This document shows, piece after piece, positions 22,167-33,672 of a stretch of 64,000 nucleotides of DNA. The stretch is from Limonium bicolor (taxonomy: Eukaryota; Streptophyta; Magnoliopsida; Caryophyllales; Plumbaginaceae). The first letter of the stretch is position 1. Every line of letters begins with the position of its first letter. Both the position numbers and the translations under genes were made by a program. The stretch spans positions 475,219,375-475,283,374 of the forward strand of contig CM041776.1 in NCBI GenBank assembly GCA_023374045.1. Direction: 5' to 3'. Under the pieces are notes generated by a model. That model was given only the letters and a program-made list of their open reading frames with translations. It was not told the origin of the DNA and did no database searches.

Positions 22167-25100
22167 TGAAATACCCCTAAATTAATTTAAATTAATTTAG
22201 GGGATTTATTTTATTAAAACCATAAATAATACCATTAATTATTATATTATAGTATGGACTTGTGAATAATACATTATTCTATCCTTCTATGGAATTATGA
22301 AAATTAAATCATGGGATTTCTTCCATTTAATCCTAAAGAATACTATTAAATATTGGATTACTATATATTATTATATAGTATTATGAATTTAATAATAAGA
22401 TTTATAAGTCAAAATCTTGGAAAAATTTCTAAACACTCCAGTATATTATAAAGATTTTGAAAGAGTTGGAACATTATTGAGTCCTAAAAGCAATATAAAA
22501 TCATGAAACCATAAAGCTTATTAAGCCTTGCTAGGGTTGACTTTTTGAGAATGGTAAAACCAGCCCATGAAACCTATACCAATAAATAGGTTATGGAAAA
22601 CCATGAAGATCGATAAAAAGAACGTCAAAAACGGGTCATCCTAGCCAAAGTTATAATAAAATGAAGTTTAGAGCCAAAATTTTGAAAAGATGCTGATGTG
22701 GCAAGTCTGCTGACTCACCGCACGCCTCGGGATACGCGCCCAACACTTAGTCGATTTTTATCTCCTTGTCTTTCGCTAACCGATTTCAGATTCTGCCCTA
22801 ACTTGTGACATCCATATCTCTCTCATCTTTTGGAATTTTTGAGTGCCGTCTTTTGCATTCTCTTCTCCTACAAATAATCTTTCCAATCATAACTCATACA
22901 CAAACCAATTCATTATACATCAGCCGGAAAATCGTTCCAAAGTAGCCTACCCGCAAAACCGTAACCAGTTTTCCAAAAAAAAAGTCGAGCAGGTAAACTT
23001 CGTCTCGCCATAACTTCTTCGTTTCTCATCCAAAATTCGAGTTCTTTAGCTTATTGTGTAGATCGCTAATTCCTCTACAACTTTCATGTTTACACCCAAG
23101 GCTAATTCCTAACCGTTTGTAAGAACGAGGTGCCTAAAGTTCGTGATCCGACATCACATAAAATCATAGGAAAAACGTAAGGTAAATTTGTAAATTTCGG
23201 TTCAGATTTCTTTCTATATAATACAAATTAGAGTGAGTTCTTGATATCAATGTGTAGAGCTATGTTTCCTCTTTAAATTAAGCCCAAGAACAAAGCCTAA
23301 CTCGATCTGTACTGAAACTTACAGTGTGGCAAAGTTGGCTACTCAATCAGCTCGTAAAGGTTGAGTTTTTCTAGAAACCGAAATCGAATTCCTTCGATTC
23401 GTGCAATTCCGGTGAGTGTTCCTTCAAATTCTTTCGATATTGCTAATCGACATTGCATTACCGGTCAGAACCATGTTCCAATTTCAACTATTATGCGTTA
23501 GATTGAGAGAATTTGTGAGAATTGGAATCGGAAACCCAAAATAAACCCTAACCTCGAACCAGAATTGAAAAACACTAAATTCCGCATGTTAGCTAGCGAA
23601 TTTGGTATCATTAGAACCGGAATTGAATTTCGAATCCATAGAAACAAAAATCATCGAATTTGGTTCTGTGAGTGAGAAATCAACATATTAGTACTCGGGT
23701 ATCGGTTTTGGTTTCCTAAGAACTCGAGACTCAGTGGCCGTCCGATCGTAAGTTTTAGAAACGGACGGCCGAGATTAGATCTGGGGAGTTTAAGTTGGTT
23801 ATGAATTATAATATTTCCAGAATTAAACCCTAACTTGTTGAATTAATTTAAATATCTTCCCGAATGTATTTTGACTTGAAATTTTAACCATAGATTCCTT
23901 ATAAAATCTAGTTTATTTTGATGTAAATTAATATGGTTTTGGAGTTTTTAAACGTAAGTTATGATTTTTTCAAGTTACGGGTATTACGGAATAATTTGGA
24001 TAAATTAAAAAGATATTTTTATAAAATAAAAATTTTATAATATGTCTAAAATGTTATAGATACTATATATTTAATTTGGGAATTTTTGGACAATGGTAAA
24101 TGGGTTTAAAAAATTGTGTTCATGAATTTTTCTTATAATATATGGTTTTTAATGTAACAAAAATTAAAGTATAGTTTATTAATAAACTTTTTAGGTTGGG
24201 AAATAATGAAAAGATTAAACTAACATTTAGTAACAGTATGTTTATAATATTTTGGGAACTAACTTTTAAGTGAAGTAAAAGTTATTTACATATATATATA
24301 TATATATTATATACATACTTATATGAGAGAAATAAAATAGGAACTGATGTTAAATCAGGAATTAAACTAGTCTACATTTTATTTATTATATAGTATGGAG
24401 GTTAACATTCTTAATTAAAATTAAGGGAAATATATATATATACACACATTATATAAAAGGAATAAAATAGTAACGTAGATTAAAACAAGGGGACTAAATA
24501 AATCAACACTTATATTAACTAAATACTATAGAAGCTAATATTTGAAAATGTACAAAGAAATACTTTATAAAGCATACATGGAATGCAGATAAATGTGAGA
24601 TTAATAAAGATAATTTAAATTCAATAAGCTACATAAAGGATGACGTAAATAAATTCTAATACGTGTATATGCATATCCATGTTAAATAAATGAGGGAAAA
24701 TACTTTATTTAATAAACTATATATATATATATAAAAACATTAAAAATAGATGTAGGGAATATCATTCCTTGTGAGAGATATAATAAGAATAATATATATA
24801 TTAAACTTTAGGATTTTAATCGGTGTGTAATAAAATAGTCAACGATAACTTAAGGGTTTAATTAAACAATGCAAGCGTAACACGGTCTTGCGCTAACCTA
24901 TTGAGCCCAAGTCTATGAACTCCAAAAAAAGCCCACTTAAACAATTCAAAGAGAGTTTGGGCCGCTCTCAGGGATAAATCCTAAATCATTCCAAATTAAA
25001 TGAAATGGGCCTAACAAAGGATTTAATTAACAAAATCCAGCTCAAACCTCTATGAGAGAGTAATGGTAAACCTGGAACTATAAATCAGTAGGAATAGAGG

Positions 25101-26504
25101 ATGATTAGTTTATAAGTCCCTTAACTAATCGACACTTGGAACACCTTAATTATAGGTTACTATTGGGGAATCACTCATTCAAGTTAATTATTGTTCTTCA
25201 CATACCAGGTAAGATTTCTCGTACTCTTATGCTTTGCTAAAGAGATTTAAGGGATGTTTTTGACAATCGCTAATTGAGCTAAAATGGATTTTCCTAAATG
25301 GGAATGGTTGTGTGACTAACTTAGCTTCTGTGACTGACTGAGCCTGTTTGTGAAATTTCCTTGGTTATTGGTTCCTCCTATCTAGTTGTTTCACTAGATA
25401 TTAACTGCCTAGGGTTTACGCTTCTACACTCTGTAGGACTGAGTGTTTTGGTATTGCTATGGTGCAGTTAATGATCTAGTGGGGTAACTGGGAATATTGG
25501 AAATATCTGGTGTTGGTAATTCTTCCTTTGGATAATGGGTATTGTTTCATCCATGAGTCGAGTTTGATCAGCCTTATTCGGAATGGATTCTTTCTATTGG
25601 GTGTTAATTGTTGAGGGTTTACGCCTCTGCACTCTGTACGACTGAGTGTTTTGGTATTGCCCTTGTGCAGTTAATAATCTAATGGGAATATGGGAAAATG
25701 TTAATCTTGGTACTGAGTATGGATTCTTTTATTAAGTGGTGCACACACTTTTCACCGATGACTGAGAACGGGTCGGTGGCAGCGGAGGTCTGCTATACCT
25801 CGTCCATATGGACAACTGACAGCGGAGGTCTGTTTGCCTCGTCCTTGTGACAACTGACTGGCGGTGGGGGCCATCTCTCCCAATGGGTTTTATTCCACTC
25901 TTGAGTTATGGGTTCTTGGATCACTTCTTTCATTCCTAGTCCTTGTGACTACTTGAGTCTTCATACTCCTAACTGGAATTGAATCTAACACAAACAATGG
26001 ATGTTCACTAACATATGGTGTGTTTTCTTCTGGTTGACTAACTTTAACTTTCTGTTATTTGTCTCTTTTGCAACTTGTTAACTTAACTTGGTGATTTTTA
26101 AAGTGCCTTGTTCCTCTGTGTGGTTTTAAGTGATTGTATCAGATTATTATTTATTAAAGAGTTATATTATGAGTTTGTTTTGGAGGATCGTACCAGTTCC
26201 ATTCCAGGGAACTGACCCACCCCTCTCGGGGTTGGCTGCTTGGTTTTATCTTGCAGGTACGAGGTATTATACAGGTGGCCACGAAGAGAACGAGTGATTG
26301 GGATGGGATTAGGTTTTTGTCGAGAGTTATTGTATTTTATTACTGTTATGTTTAAGTTAAGTTTTCTCGAGGTTCAGACTGTAGCTTTTGTAATTTATTA
26401 ATTGTAATTGGTGAGGTTTTGTGCCGGGTGTTTGGAACCCGATGATCTGTAAACGCCGTAGTCTTTTATTTTCCGCTGCATATTTGTTTAATAGAGACGT
26501 TACA
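22167..26504 (+). repeat. Element A right LTR, complete, 4.34 kb
   Basis: Starts TGAAATACCCC at 22167 and ends GACGTTACA at 26504. The first 620 bp have no counterpart in the left LTR, which is truncated. The rest matches 12275-15859 with scattered substitutions and indels, so A is not very recent. It contains paired hairpin blocks (25427-25445, 25630-25648), GAGGT/ACCTC units (25757-25870) and a CCCCTCTCGGGG hairpin followed by TTGCAGGTACG (acceptor-like AG 26255-26256). The AT-rich middle holds no gene. Confidence 0.92.
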
Positions 26505-27644
26505 AAGTAGTATGGAAATAATGATTTCTCACTAACTCCTAACTAAGTAACATTTCTAACCTTGAGTAAATTGGTAAATTAGAGTAATGCGAGAAGTTCA
26601 ATATAGCTTCGGCCACGCATGAGAATGAGGAAATACAAGAGGTTGTTTCCAAATTCTGGCTTGTTCTTCCTTGTGGTCCAAACCCCTTAAATGGGTACCA
26701 ACCCTAGGAAGTAAGCCACCCTAAAGCCCGGTGGTGGGATATCGTAGTCCCTGCCAGAGGTCATACCGACTTGACTTGAGTATTAATGTAAGAAAAGTAA
26801 TTGGCCAAGTAAATCATGACTGGTGTAAGTCAAACGATCTCGAGTAAAACAGTAAAGTACATCCGATTAACCCGGATGAGTAAGTAACTAACAAAGTATT
26901 GTGGATGAACTTCAGAAGTGTATCTCAGTGCCTTGGTAAGTATGAACGGTTGATCTGCGATTGTCTCCCATTGTATGTATTGGAATGTATGTATGTATGC
27001 ACTATTGTGTAAATGGATTGTTGTTCATTATAGCATATATGCATGTATATAATAAATGAACTCCATGTATGCGACCAAGTAGTCAGCATACCCCCGTTAG
27101 CACGCGGGGTATGTGAGTTTCATACCAGATATTTTGCTGAGCCCCTTGGGGCACCGTTTTTATTTAAGGTACCCGAGATAGTTGAAGTTGAACTTGACTG
27201 AGATGAACATCTTTTTTAGTAGTTGGTAGGATGAGAAAGTTGTACCGAGTTGTGCACGGCCTATAGCCTTTTTTAGTAGCCGGTGTACCATGTGGTACAC
27301 TCTTTTGGATATTTTGGAATAGTGAACTTGGTAGGAATGAGTAGATTGATAAACTCATAGCTTTTGTTAGGCTTGTAAGAAAGGGATGTAATTTGATATG
27401 AATTTGTATACTCGGTAATCCAAGGATGCAAGCAAATTTTGGGAATGTTATGGGAAGTATTTATAATTGCTCGGTATGTTCTATTCATCAGACCGTTACC
27501 GTGTGTAGTGTAAGCCTTGTTAGTCATTAGGTGGCTAACGGCGTTGTATCACCCGTCGTGAGTATGTAAGATTTTCCACTGCGAGTAGAGTATTAATGGA
27601 GACGACTAGATTATAATAATAGGATTAGTGGTTGGGGTGTTACA
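26505..27644 (+). repeat. LTR4: 3' part of the element B 5' LTR
   Basis: Begins where element A is inserted and ends GGGGTGTTACA at 27644, followed by the B primer site. Its text parallels the end of LTR2 (from about 7930): CGGCCACGC block, GCTGAGCCCCTTGGGG hairpin, acceptor-like TTTAAGGTACCCG (AG 27167-27168), and a weakened G-box hairpin (27519-27539, CATTAG instead of CACGTG). Confidence 0.85.
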
Positions 27645-27647
27645 AAA

Positions 27648-27682
27648 AGTTGTATCAGAGTGTAGTAACGCTCTGATGTCCA
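27648..27682 (+). promoter_or_regulatory. Primer-binding site of element B, in a hairpin
   Basis: TTGTATCAGAGTG follows the LTR end, one mismatch from TGGTATCAGAG. The sequence CGCTCTGAT downstream pairs with ATCAGAG. Confidence 0.7.
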
Positions 27683-28540
27683 GAAATTACCGAGCATAGT
27701 GATTACCGAGTTAGGGTTACAACCGTTTCACAACGGAGAAGTAGGAACCTAATCTTGAATAACCGTTAATGATAACGGATACCCCTTAACGTCTGAAAGG
27801 ATGATACATTTGTTTAAACCCAAGACCTTGTGGTCACAGTACCTAATGCATATTAAATGCTTGTTCAGATGTCAGGTAGAGGACGCGGTCATGGCGGAGG
27901 CCGTGAAGGGTCTGCTGAGGGACCCGGCATGCAGACGATAGCTGAGATCGTCGCGGCCACTGTAGCACAGATGCTACCACAAGTAATCGCGGCTGTACAG
28001 CAGACACAACAGAACCAGTAGACTCAGGCAGGACCAATCCCACCCCCACCGCCCAGAGAAGTGAATTGGGTAAAGAGTGTCACAGATCTCCGACCTCCAT
28101 GATTTAGAGGCGAGAGTGACCTCGCTAAGCTCGAGGCTTACATCTCCAAGATGGAGATGGCCTTCGAGACCTTCGAGGCTCCTGCTGGAGTGAGGGTGAG
28201 GATAGCGGCGTACTATCTGAAGGATGCTGCGATGGACTGGTGGAAGTTAGTAAAGGGTGAGTATGTCGATGACCCTACATTTGACTGGGAAGCCTTCACC
28301 GTAATTCTCCGATCCAAATACTATTCAGAGCACGTCAAGACAAAGAAGCGTCTAGAGCATGACGCCTTGAAGATGACAGAGAAGATGAGTGTTGATGAAT
28401 ACTATCGTACCTTCACTTCTATTCTACGACTACTGCCCGACCTTGGGTATACCAGCCAGGTCTTGGTCGACCGCTTCTACGGCGGATTAAGCCATCGCCT
28501 CCGGTATGGCATGGGGTACACACGGTTTACCTCACTCCAG

Positions 28541-28629
28541 GCAAACACTTTTTAAACCCTCAGTGTCGTAGTCTATGTGAACTAATCCGTTGTATGCAAC
28601 GAATGTTATCTAATGCCTGGTGACTCCAG
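28541..28629. mobile_element. Small 89-bp insertion in element B gag
   Basis: Flanked by ACTCCAG (28534-28540 and 28623-28629). Removing one copy and the insert restores the gag frame (SLQ-ECYHAASR). It may be a tiny DNA transposon derivative; CCAGGCA and TGCCTGG near the two ends are inverted copies. Confidence 0.45.
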
Positions 28630-28908
28630 GAGTGCTATCATGCTGCATCTCGTGTTGATATCACATGCCAATTGAGGGATGAAGAGCAAGCGCTTAAGTG
28701 CAAGGCTAACAACAAGAACACCAGCTCAGAGGAGCAGAACCAGAGTAAGAATTGGAAGAAGATGAAGGGGAAATTTGCCCAGCAGCATTAGAAGAGTACC
28801 CAGGAGATAGCAGTGCCCATGCTGAGAAGGGCAAGGCAACTGAGCCGTTGCAGCTCCCCTACACTGAGCTGGTGGCAGCGAAGCCACTGAGATCTCACCC
28901 TTACAAGG

Positions 28909-28985
28909 GTAAGAATCTGAAACTAAATTAGTATGTATGTGAATTAGTATTAGTATGCCGAACCCTTCTAACTCCGAAGTTACAG
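28909..28985 (+). other. Putative spliceosomal intron in element B gag
   Basis: GTAAGAATCTG at 28909 and AGTTACAG ending at 28985; 77 bp. Removal joins HPYK to GSNSGYGKN in phase 1, just before the nucleocapsid, matching the place and phase of the element A intron. Confidence 0.65.
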
Positions 28986-29556
28986 GTTCTAATTCTGGCT
29001 ATGGTAAGAACAACACTGACGGCCGCAACTACGTCAGCTGAAACTGCAACAAGGATCACCCCGGCACCGATTGTCAAGGAAAAGAAATACGATGCTACAA
29101 CTGCCAGAAACAGGGGCACCGTGCGAATGAATGCCCTGATAACTCGAAGCCCAAGGGCAACTACCAGGGCTACAAACAGCGAGAAGGCAAGGAGGTTGCA
29201 TCTGACGATGCTCGAGCCCAGCAGACCTTGTAGGGACAGGGGTCCCGAGGTGCTCAGAAGGGCGCACCACAGAGGCAGCCAACCTTGCACATCATCAACC
29301 GTGATGGGACCGGTACAAAGTCCGGCTTAGGTACGAACTAGTACCTTTAATCCTTGAGAGCATGTCTAAAGTATTAATTGCCTACTTGAGTGAATGCATG
29401 GATGTGTAGAATTTGAGCATAAGTTTAAGCATGAAATGAACTAGTTGAAACTAGAACTCATGCTAGATGAAATTTACAACCTAAGGGAAATTTAATATTT
29501 GCTACCCAATACCTTCGAACCCACTCCACGAAGAAGCCGACATCACCATTCACCAC

Positions 29557-30221
29557 TTGACCAACGAGCAGTGTCAAGTTATCCGGCCAGGTATGATCTT
29601 ACTAAAAGGATACCTAACACTTGAAGCACAAATTGCCATCATCCGACGATGCAACGAGCTAGGAGTAGGTCCAGAAGGATTTTACACACCTGAATTTCCT
29701 GGAGGAGTGAAGATGAAGCTGAAAGTGATGTGCTTGGGAAAGGATTGGAATCCTTATACCAAGATGTACCAAGAGACACGAACGCAAGACGGAGCAACAC
29801 CACCAGCAATACCCATTGAATTTCAGACGCTTGTTACACAAGCTATAGAAATTGCACAACAATGTGAAGATGATCCAATCCCTGCACTTGAAGCAGATTT
29901 ATGCATCGTCAACTTCTATGAGAAAGAAGGACGACTTGGTTTCCACCAAGATAAGGATGAGACATCATAATCTCTTGAAAAGGAGTGCCCGTAGTGTCTT
30001 GGTCTATTGGTGATGACGTCGTATTTTTGTATAGCGAGCAGAAGCGTGTGGACCTCACCGAGAAAATGGTATTGAGATCAAGAGATGTCTTGATCATGGG
30101 TGGAAAATCAAGGTTGCTGTATCGCGGTATCAAAAAGATCAAGTTGAATACGGCACCACCAGCAATAATCAATGCCACACACATAAAACCAGGACGCCTG
30201 AACCTTACCTTTAGAAAGTAG
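29557..30221 (+). pseudogene. AlkB/ALKBH1-like domain of element B, decayed
   Basis: Same architecture as in A: IRPGMILLKGYLT, a lid region with MCLGKDWN, NFYEKEGRLG, HxD in FHQDKDET (about 29942-29965), SWSIGDDVVFLY, RDVLIMGG, and RLNLTFRK at the end. Breaks: a TAA at about 29968 and a 1-nt frameshift before 29985. The third metal ligand is changed: where A has IYHG, B has LYRG (about 30118-30129, CGC codon), so even a repaired protein would lack a normal Fe(II) site. The region lies inside the 1.04 kb segment between a gag donor (29331) and a protease acceptor (30367). Confidence 0.88.
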
Positions 30222-30378
30222 TAACCTTGTAATGTCATGTAATGCATTAGTAATGTGTATTCGAGACACAATATGTATGATGGATGGTTTATTAATAAAA
30301 GCAGTGTTGGTTATTGAATTCCACTTGCGTTATACCATCGATTCTTATAAAATTTATGAATCATTAGGTAGTGGACTC

Positions 30379-33160
30379 TGTAACACCCCGGTTTTTACAC
30401 CCTAATTTATTTTTTTTTGTACAACTTTCTACAATATTTTACAGCGGAAGACTAAATAACACCTAAGCCAAACCGGAGTGCTACCGCCACACCCACACCA
30501 ACTAGTGTGGATGCTAAGGCTAATCCACCTACAACCTAACTCCCGGAACATGCTCCAAGGAGTTTGCCACTTACAAATAAATAAAATTCCTAGCTACGTT
30601 AGCGCGTTCCCTTGTCCCAAGCTCAAGAGCAATATCACACAAAGATTTAACTTCACCTGCAACCATAAATCCAAACAAACACACGAAGGGGTTGCACAAA
30701 ATCAGCGAAACTGAGTAACAATTACCTCACCCTGTAAAATTCATTTTCTCTTTAAAACTCTTTGCATAACAAATAAGCATCCAACATCATCATACAAGCA
30801 GAGGCATGCAATAAGAGTATATCACATAGAAGAGTTTACCAGCCCTTGGATTACCATCACATTCGCACCTCGTGAATCGGTTAAATCTCAACACCCCACT
30901 GGAATCACAAAGTGAAATCCACAAATCTCAATTTTTTGGCCCTATGTTCTTAAGTGTGCACACCCCCTAAGGCTAACCATAGCTCAAAGAGTAGATCATA
31001 GGACGACCCCAATTCATTGGTAGAAGTCTAATAATCAGTCGCCAATACGGCAAGCCATAAAATGACTTAATATCCAGTTGTTCAAATAGCTTTCCATAAA
31101 GAGGCTAGCCATAGCCTTTCTCAACATCACCATCCAACCACTCAACAATTCCACCATCACATAGTATCACACACAACACAATTTCCAATCCAACATTCAT
31201 AATCATGATCAACATAATTAGTAAAACTCTTAAATAGATTCTTCACAATTCATGTAATAATAAGATCCTCCCATGAATATACCATCCACTCACCAGAAAC
31301 CAGCTCAATCTCTTATCAGTCATAAATCAACATTCAACACAAGGATAACTCAAAAATCATTTCCAAAACCATCCAAAGAATATTATACACAATCATCCTT
31401 AGAAAAGTGTTTAAGATATCCACATCATATTTTCTGATAAAAAGTCAAACCAATATCATTCCAAACATTTCAAGGCTAAATCAAGAAACAAAACACCCAA
31501 AACCACACTTAAACATAATTCCTTATTTCCAAGTTTAAGCACACATATATAACCTTACAAAGCTCCCTTATATATTTTACACTTCACCATCTCTTAAAAA
31601 TTCAACCACAAGTCATATTAGAACTATAATGACCAGATAAACCATTAAATCCAATAACCAACACGCAATTACACTTATACAAGCTTAAAGCACACCTTTA
31701 ACCCAAATCACTTCCTAGTAATTCGAATGACTTCCCAAAAGAGTTTCAACCTGAATTTTTACCATGGATCTAAATTCGCAATATAAGACTACCCTTAAAA
31801 TTGTAGCTCAAAATAACCTCGGAAACCTATTTAACAAAGTCTCAAGGCTTAAAGCACCATTTAAGCCCTCCCACCTCAACCTAGCATTTTTATGTCTAAC
31901 CACGAGTTCCCACTACCTATAATCAATTATTATGAGTTCATTTAGGTAGAATAACACACCAAACTCAACAAAATCCCATCGAAATCACTCACAGAGTCTT
32001 AAAACATATTTCTCCTTCCTAAAAGATTCCTATAAATTATCCTACTTCCTAAAATTATATATTTTCGCCTGAATTTTTTATATTAGTCTTTTAATAACTA
32101 TCTAAGAACACTTCAGAATTTCAGCTCAAGATCATCTATGGTTCGAAATGTACAGATCTAGAGAAATCAAAGAGAAAACATGCCTTAAGGTGAGTTTTGG
32201 GTGAGCATAAGTGTTACCTGAACTCTCCTTGCCATGGCGCCTTCTCTCCTGAGTCTCCTCTTGCTATTGAAGCTAATAAACCAGCTATAGATGTCTTCCT
32301 CCTATGCAACTCAATTCCTTGCCTTAAAAGTGTGTTTTCCACTTGATTTCACCTAGTTTAAGCTTGGTTTTCCCCTCCAATGGAGCTCCACAAATTTCTA
32401 TGGTTTTTCCTGAGTGTTCTAATGGCATGGGTGAAGAAGAGAATGAAGAGATGAATTCGGTTCCCCTCCTTCTTATCTTGGCCGAAAATATCTCCCCCTT
32501 TTTACTAAATTATAATCATAATGAATAGGCAATGTTTATCTCTTCTTAAGCCATTAGATTTGGGACACATGTCCAGGTTAAATCCCAGCCCTCAACCTTG
32601 GCCTAAAGAGATAAGGCTTATCTCCAAAATGATTACAAAAGGACAAATTAGTGCATAGTAAGGAGGTTAAGGAAGATGTCTTCATTTACAGCCGTCGGAT
32701 CGTAGATATTTTGCTTGGATTAATCTCCACCATCCATGTGTGACCTCCCCTCATTAATGAAGATGACACAAGGCTTCTCTTGATTGGACCATGTGTAGCC
32801 TCTCATTTCTTGACACCTCAACGCTTACATCATCGTATGTCATGCCGACATCATTGCTGCATCATCACTACATCATCACTGCATCATCATGGTCAAATTT
32901 GACCATTGACCAAAGTTTGACCATCGTCCAATGTTCGAGCAAGGTTAGACCAAGGTTGACTAGGGTTTGACCACAGTTGATCGGGGCTTCATGAGCTCTA
33001 AGTAACTCCCCGAAATTTCAGTGTTTTTTGGGACTTTCTGAATTAGGGTTTCTCTAGGGTTTCTTGGTTGATTCCCGACCACTAGGGCTTCCTAGTGTTC
33101 TCTAATAATTCCTATGGAACTATGGTTTCCATTAGGGTTACAAAAATTCAAGGTATTACA
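30379..33160 (-). mobile_element. LTR6: solo LTR, reverse orientation, 2.78 kb
   Basis: Plus-strand ends are TGTAACACCCCGG and GGTATTACA. The 5-bp duplication GACTC is present on both sides (30374-30378 and 33161-33165). Read on the minus strand it starts TGTAATACC and ends CCGGGGTGTTACA, with TCCGCTGTAA about 70 bp before the end, like the other LTRs. No coding region is supported. It splits the start of the B protease and postdates B. Confidence 0.9.
32885..32990 (-). promoter_or_regulatory. Cluster of W-box-like TTGAC motifs in the U3 of LTR6
   Basis: Five TTGAC cores on the plus strand within about 90 bp (TTTGACCATTGACC, GTTTGACCATC, GTTGACTAGGG, TTTGACCACAG), 200-270 bp inside the LTR start. 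WRKY factors bind TTGAC(C/T). Upstream is a CATCATCAC-type repeat (32830-32890). The regulatory role is inferred only. Confidence 0.4.
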
Positions 33161-33165
33161 GACTC

Positions 33166-33663
33166 GGTACGGAAGGTTCCCTAAGTATCCTCACTGAGAC
33201 ACAGGCCGATAAGAGCGACACTATAATCACGGGTTCCTTTCCGGTAAATGGCATTAATGCCTCTGTATTATTCAGCTCCGGCACCTCTCATACCTTTGTT
33301 TCACCGTCATTTGCGAAGAGGTTGGGGCTAGACGCAGATGAGCTACCAGACTTTATGGTTGCGCTCCTGTTGAAGGAGCGAGTGCGGTGCACTAAGTACT
33401 ACCGAGCTGCCACTATCCAAATCAAGGGTGAAGAATTCCCCATCTCTTTCATCGAATTCAATGGGTTGGGATTCGCCTTGATAGTCGGGATGAACTGGTT
33501 GGAGCGGCACAAGGGGCGAATCCTCTACGCCGAGCATAGACTGTTGCTCAAGAGTTCATCTAGGGTTACTGTTTCATACCGCCAGAGGCCTAGAGAGCCT
33601 TCGACTACGATCCTCTCTGCTATGGCTATGTACCGGGAGTTCAGAAAGGGGCACGATGTGTAT
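33166..33663 (+). pseudogene. pol: Element B aspartic protease
   Basis: The frame begins at the acceptor 30367/30368, is interrupted by LTR6, and continues here. ITGSFPVNGINASVLF leads to FSSGTSHTF, where the catalytic Asp of the D-S/T-G motif is replaced by Ser; element A has FDSG. The second region GFALIVGMNWLERH is present. A TAG at 33664 separates it from RT in the same frame. Confidence 0.8.
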
Positions 33664-33672
33664 TAGTCCTAT

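Larger units (their letters stand above)
12275..26504 (+). mobile_element. Element A: Tekay/Del-like chromovirus carrying an AlkB domain
   Basis: Order: LTR (12275-15859), primer site, gag, AlkB-like domain, protease, RT/RNase H, integrase with chromodomain, polypurine tract, LTR (22167-26504). The pol order and the C-terminal chromodomain place it in the chromovirus branch of Ty3/gypsy, most like Tekay/Del. The left LTR lacks about 620 bp at its start. All frames are broken by stops and small indels, so it is not autonomous now. Its right end lies inside the 5' LTR of element B, so A is younger than B. Confidence 0.9.
27869..29333 (+). pseudogene. gag: Element B gag, broken
   Basis: The ATG at 27869 starts a Gly/Arg-rich segment (MSGRGRGHGG). 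TAG near 28019 and TGA near 28100 interrupt it. The gag domain is open at 28103-28540 (DWWKLV, YYRTFTSILRLLPD). An 89-bp insertion splits it at 28541. An intron-like stretch (28909-28985) precedes the nucleocapsid with CCHC knuckle CYNCQKQGHRANEC (about 29090-29135). The frame reaches a donor-like TTAG|GTACGAAC at 29330/29331 and ends a few codons later. Confidence 0.82.

Noticed and set aside
28928..29290. Minus-strand 120-residue frame and overlapping 29001-29330 plus-strand frame
   Set aside because: Shadows of the gag nucleocapsid region in other frames; the CCHC knuckle is in a different plus-strand frame.
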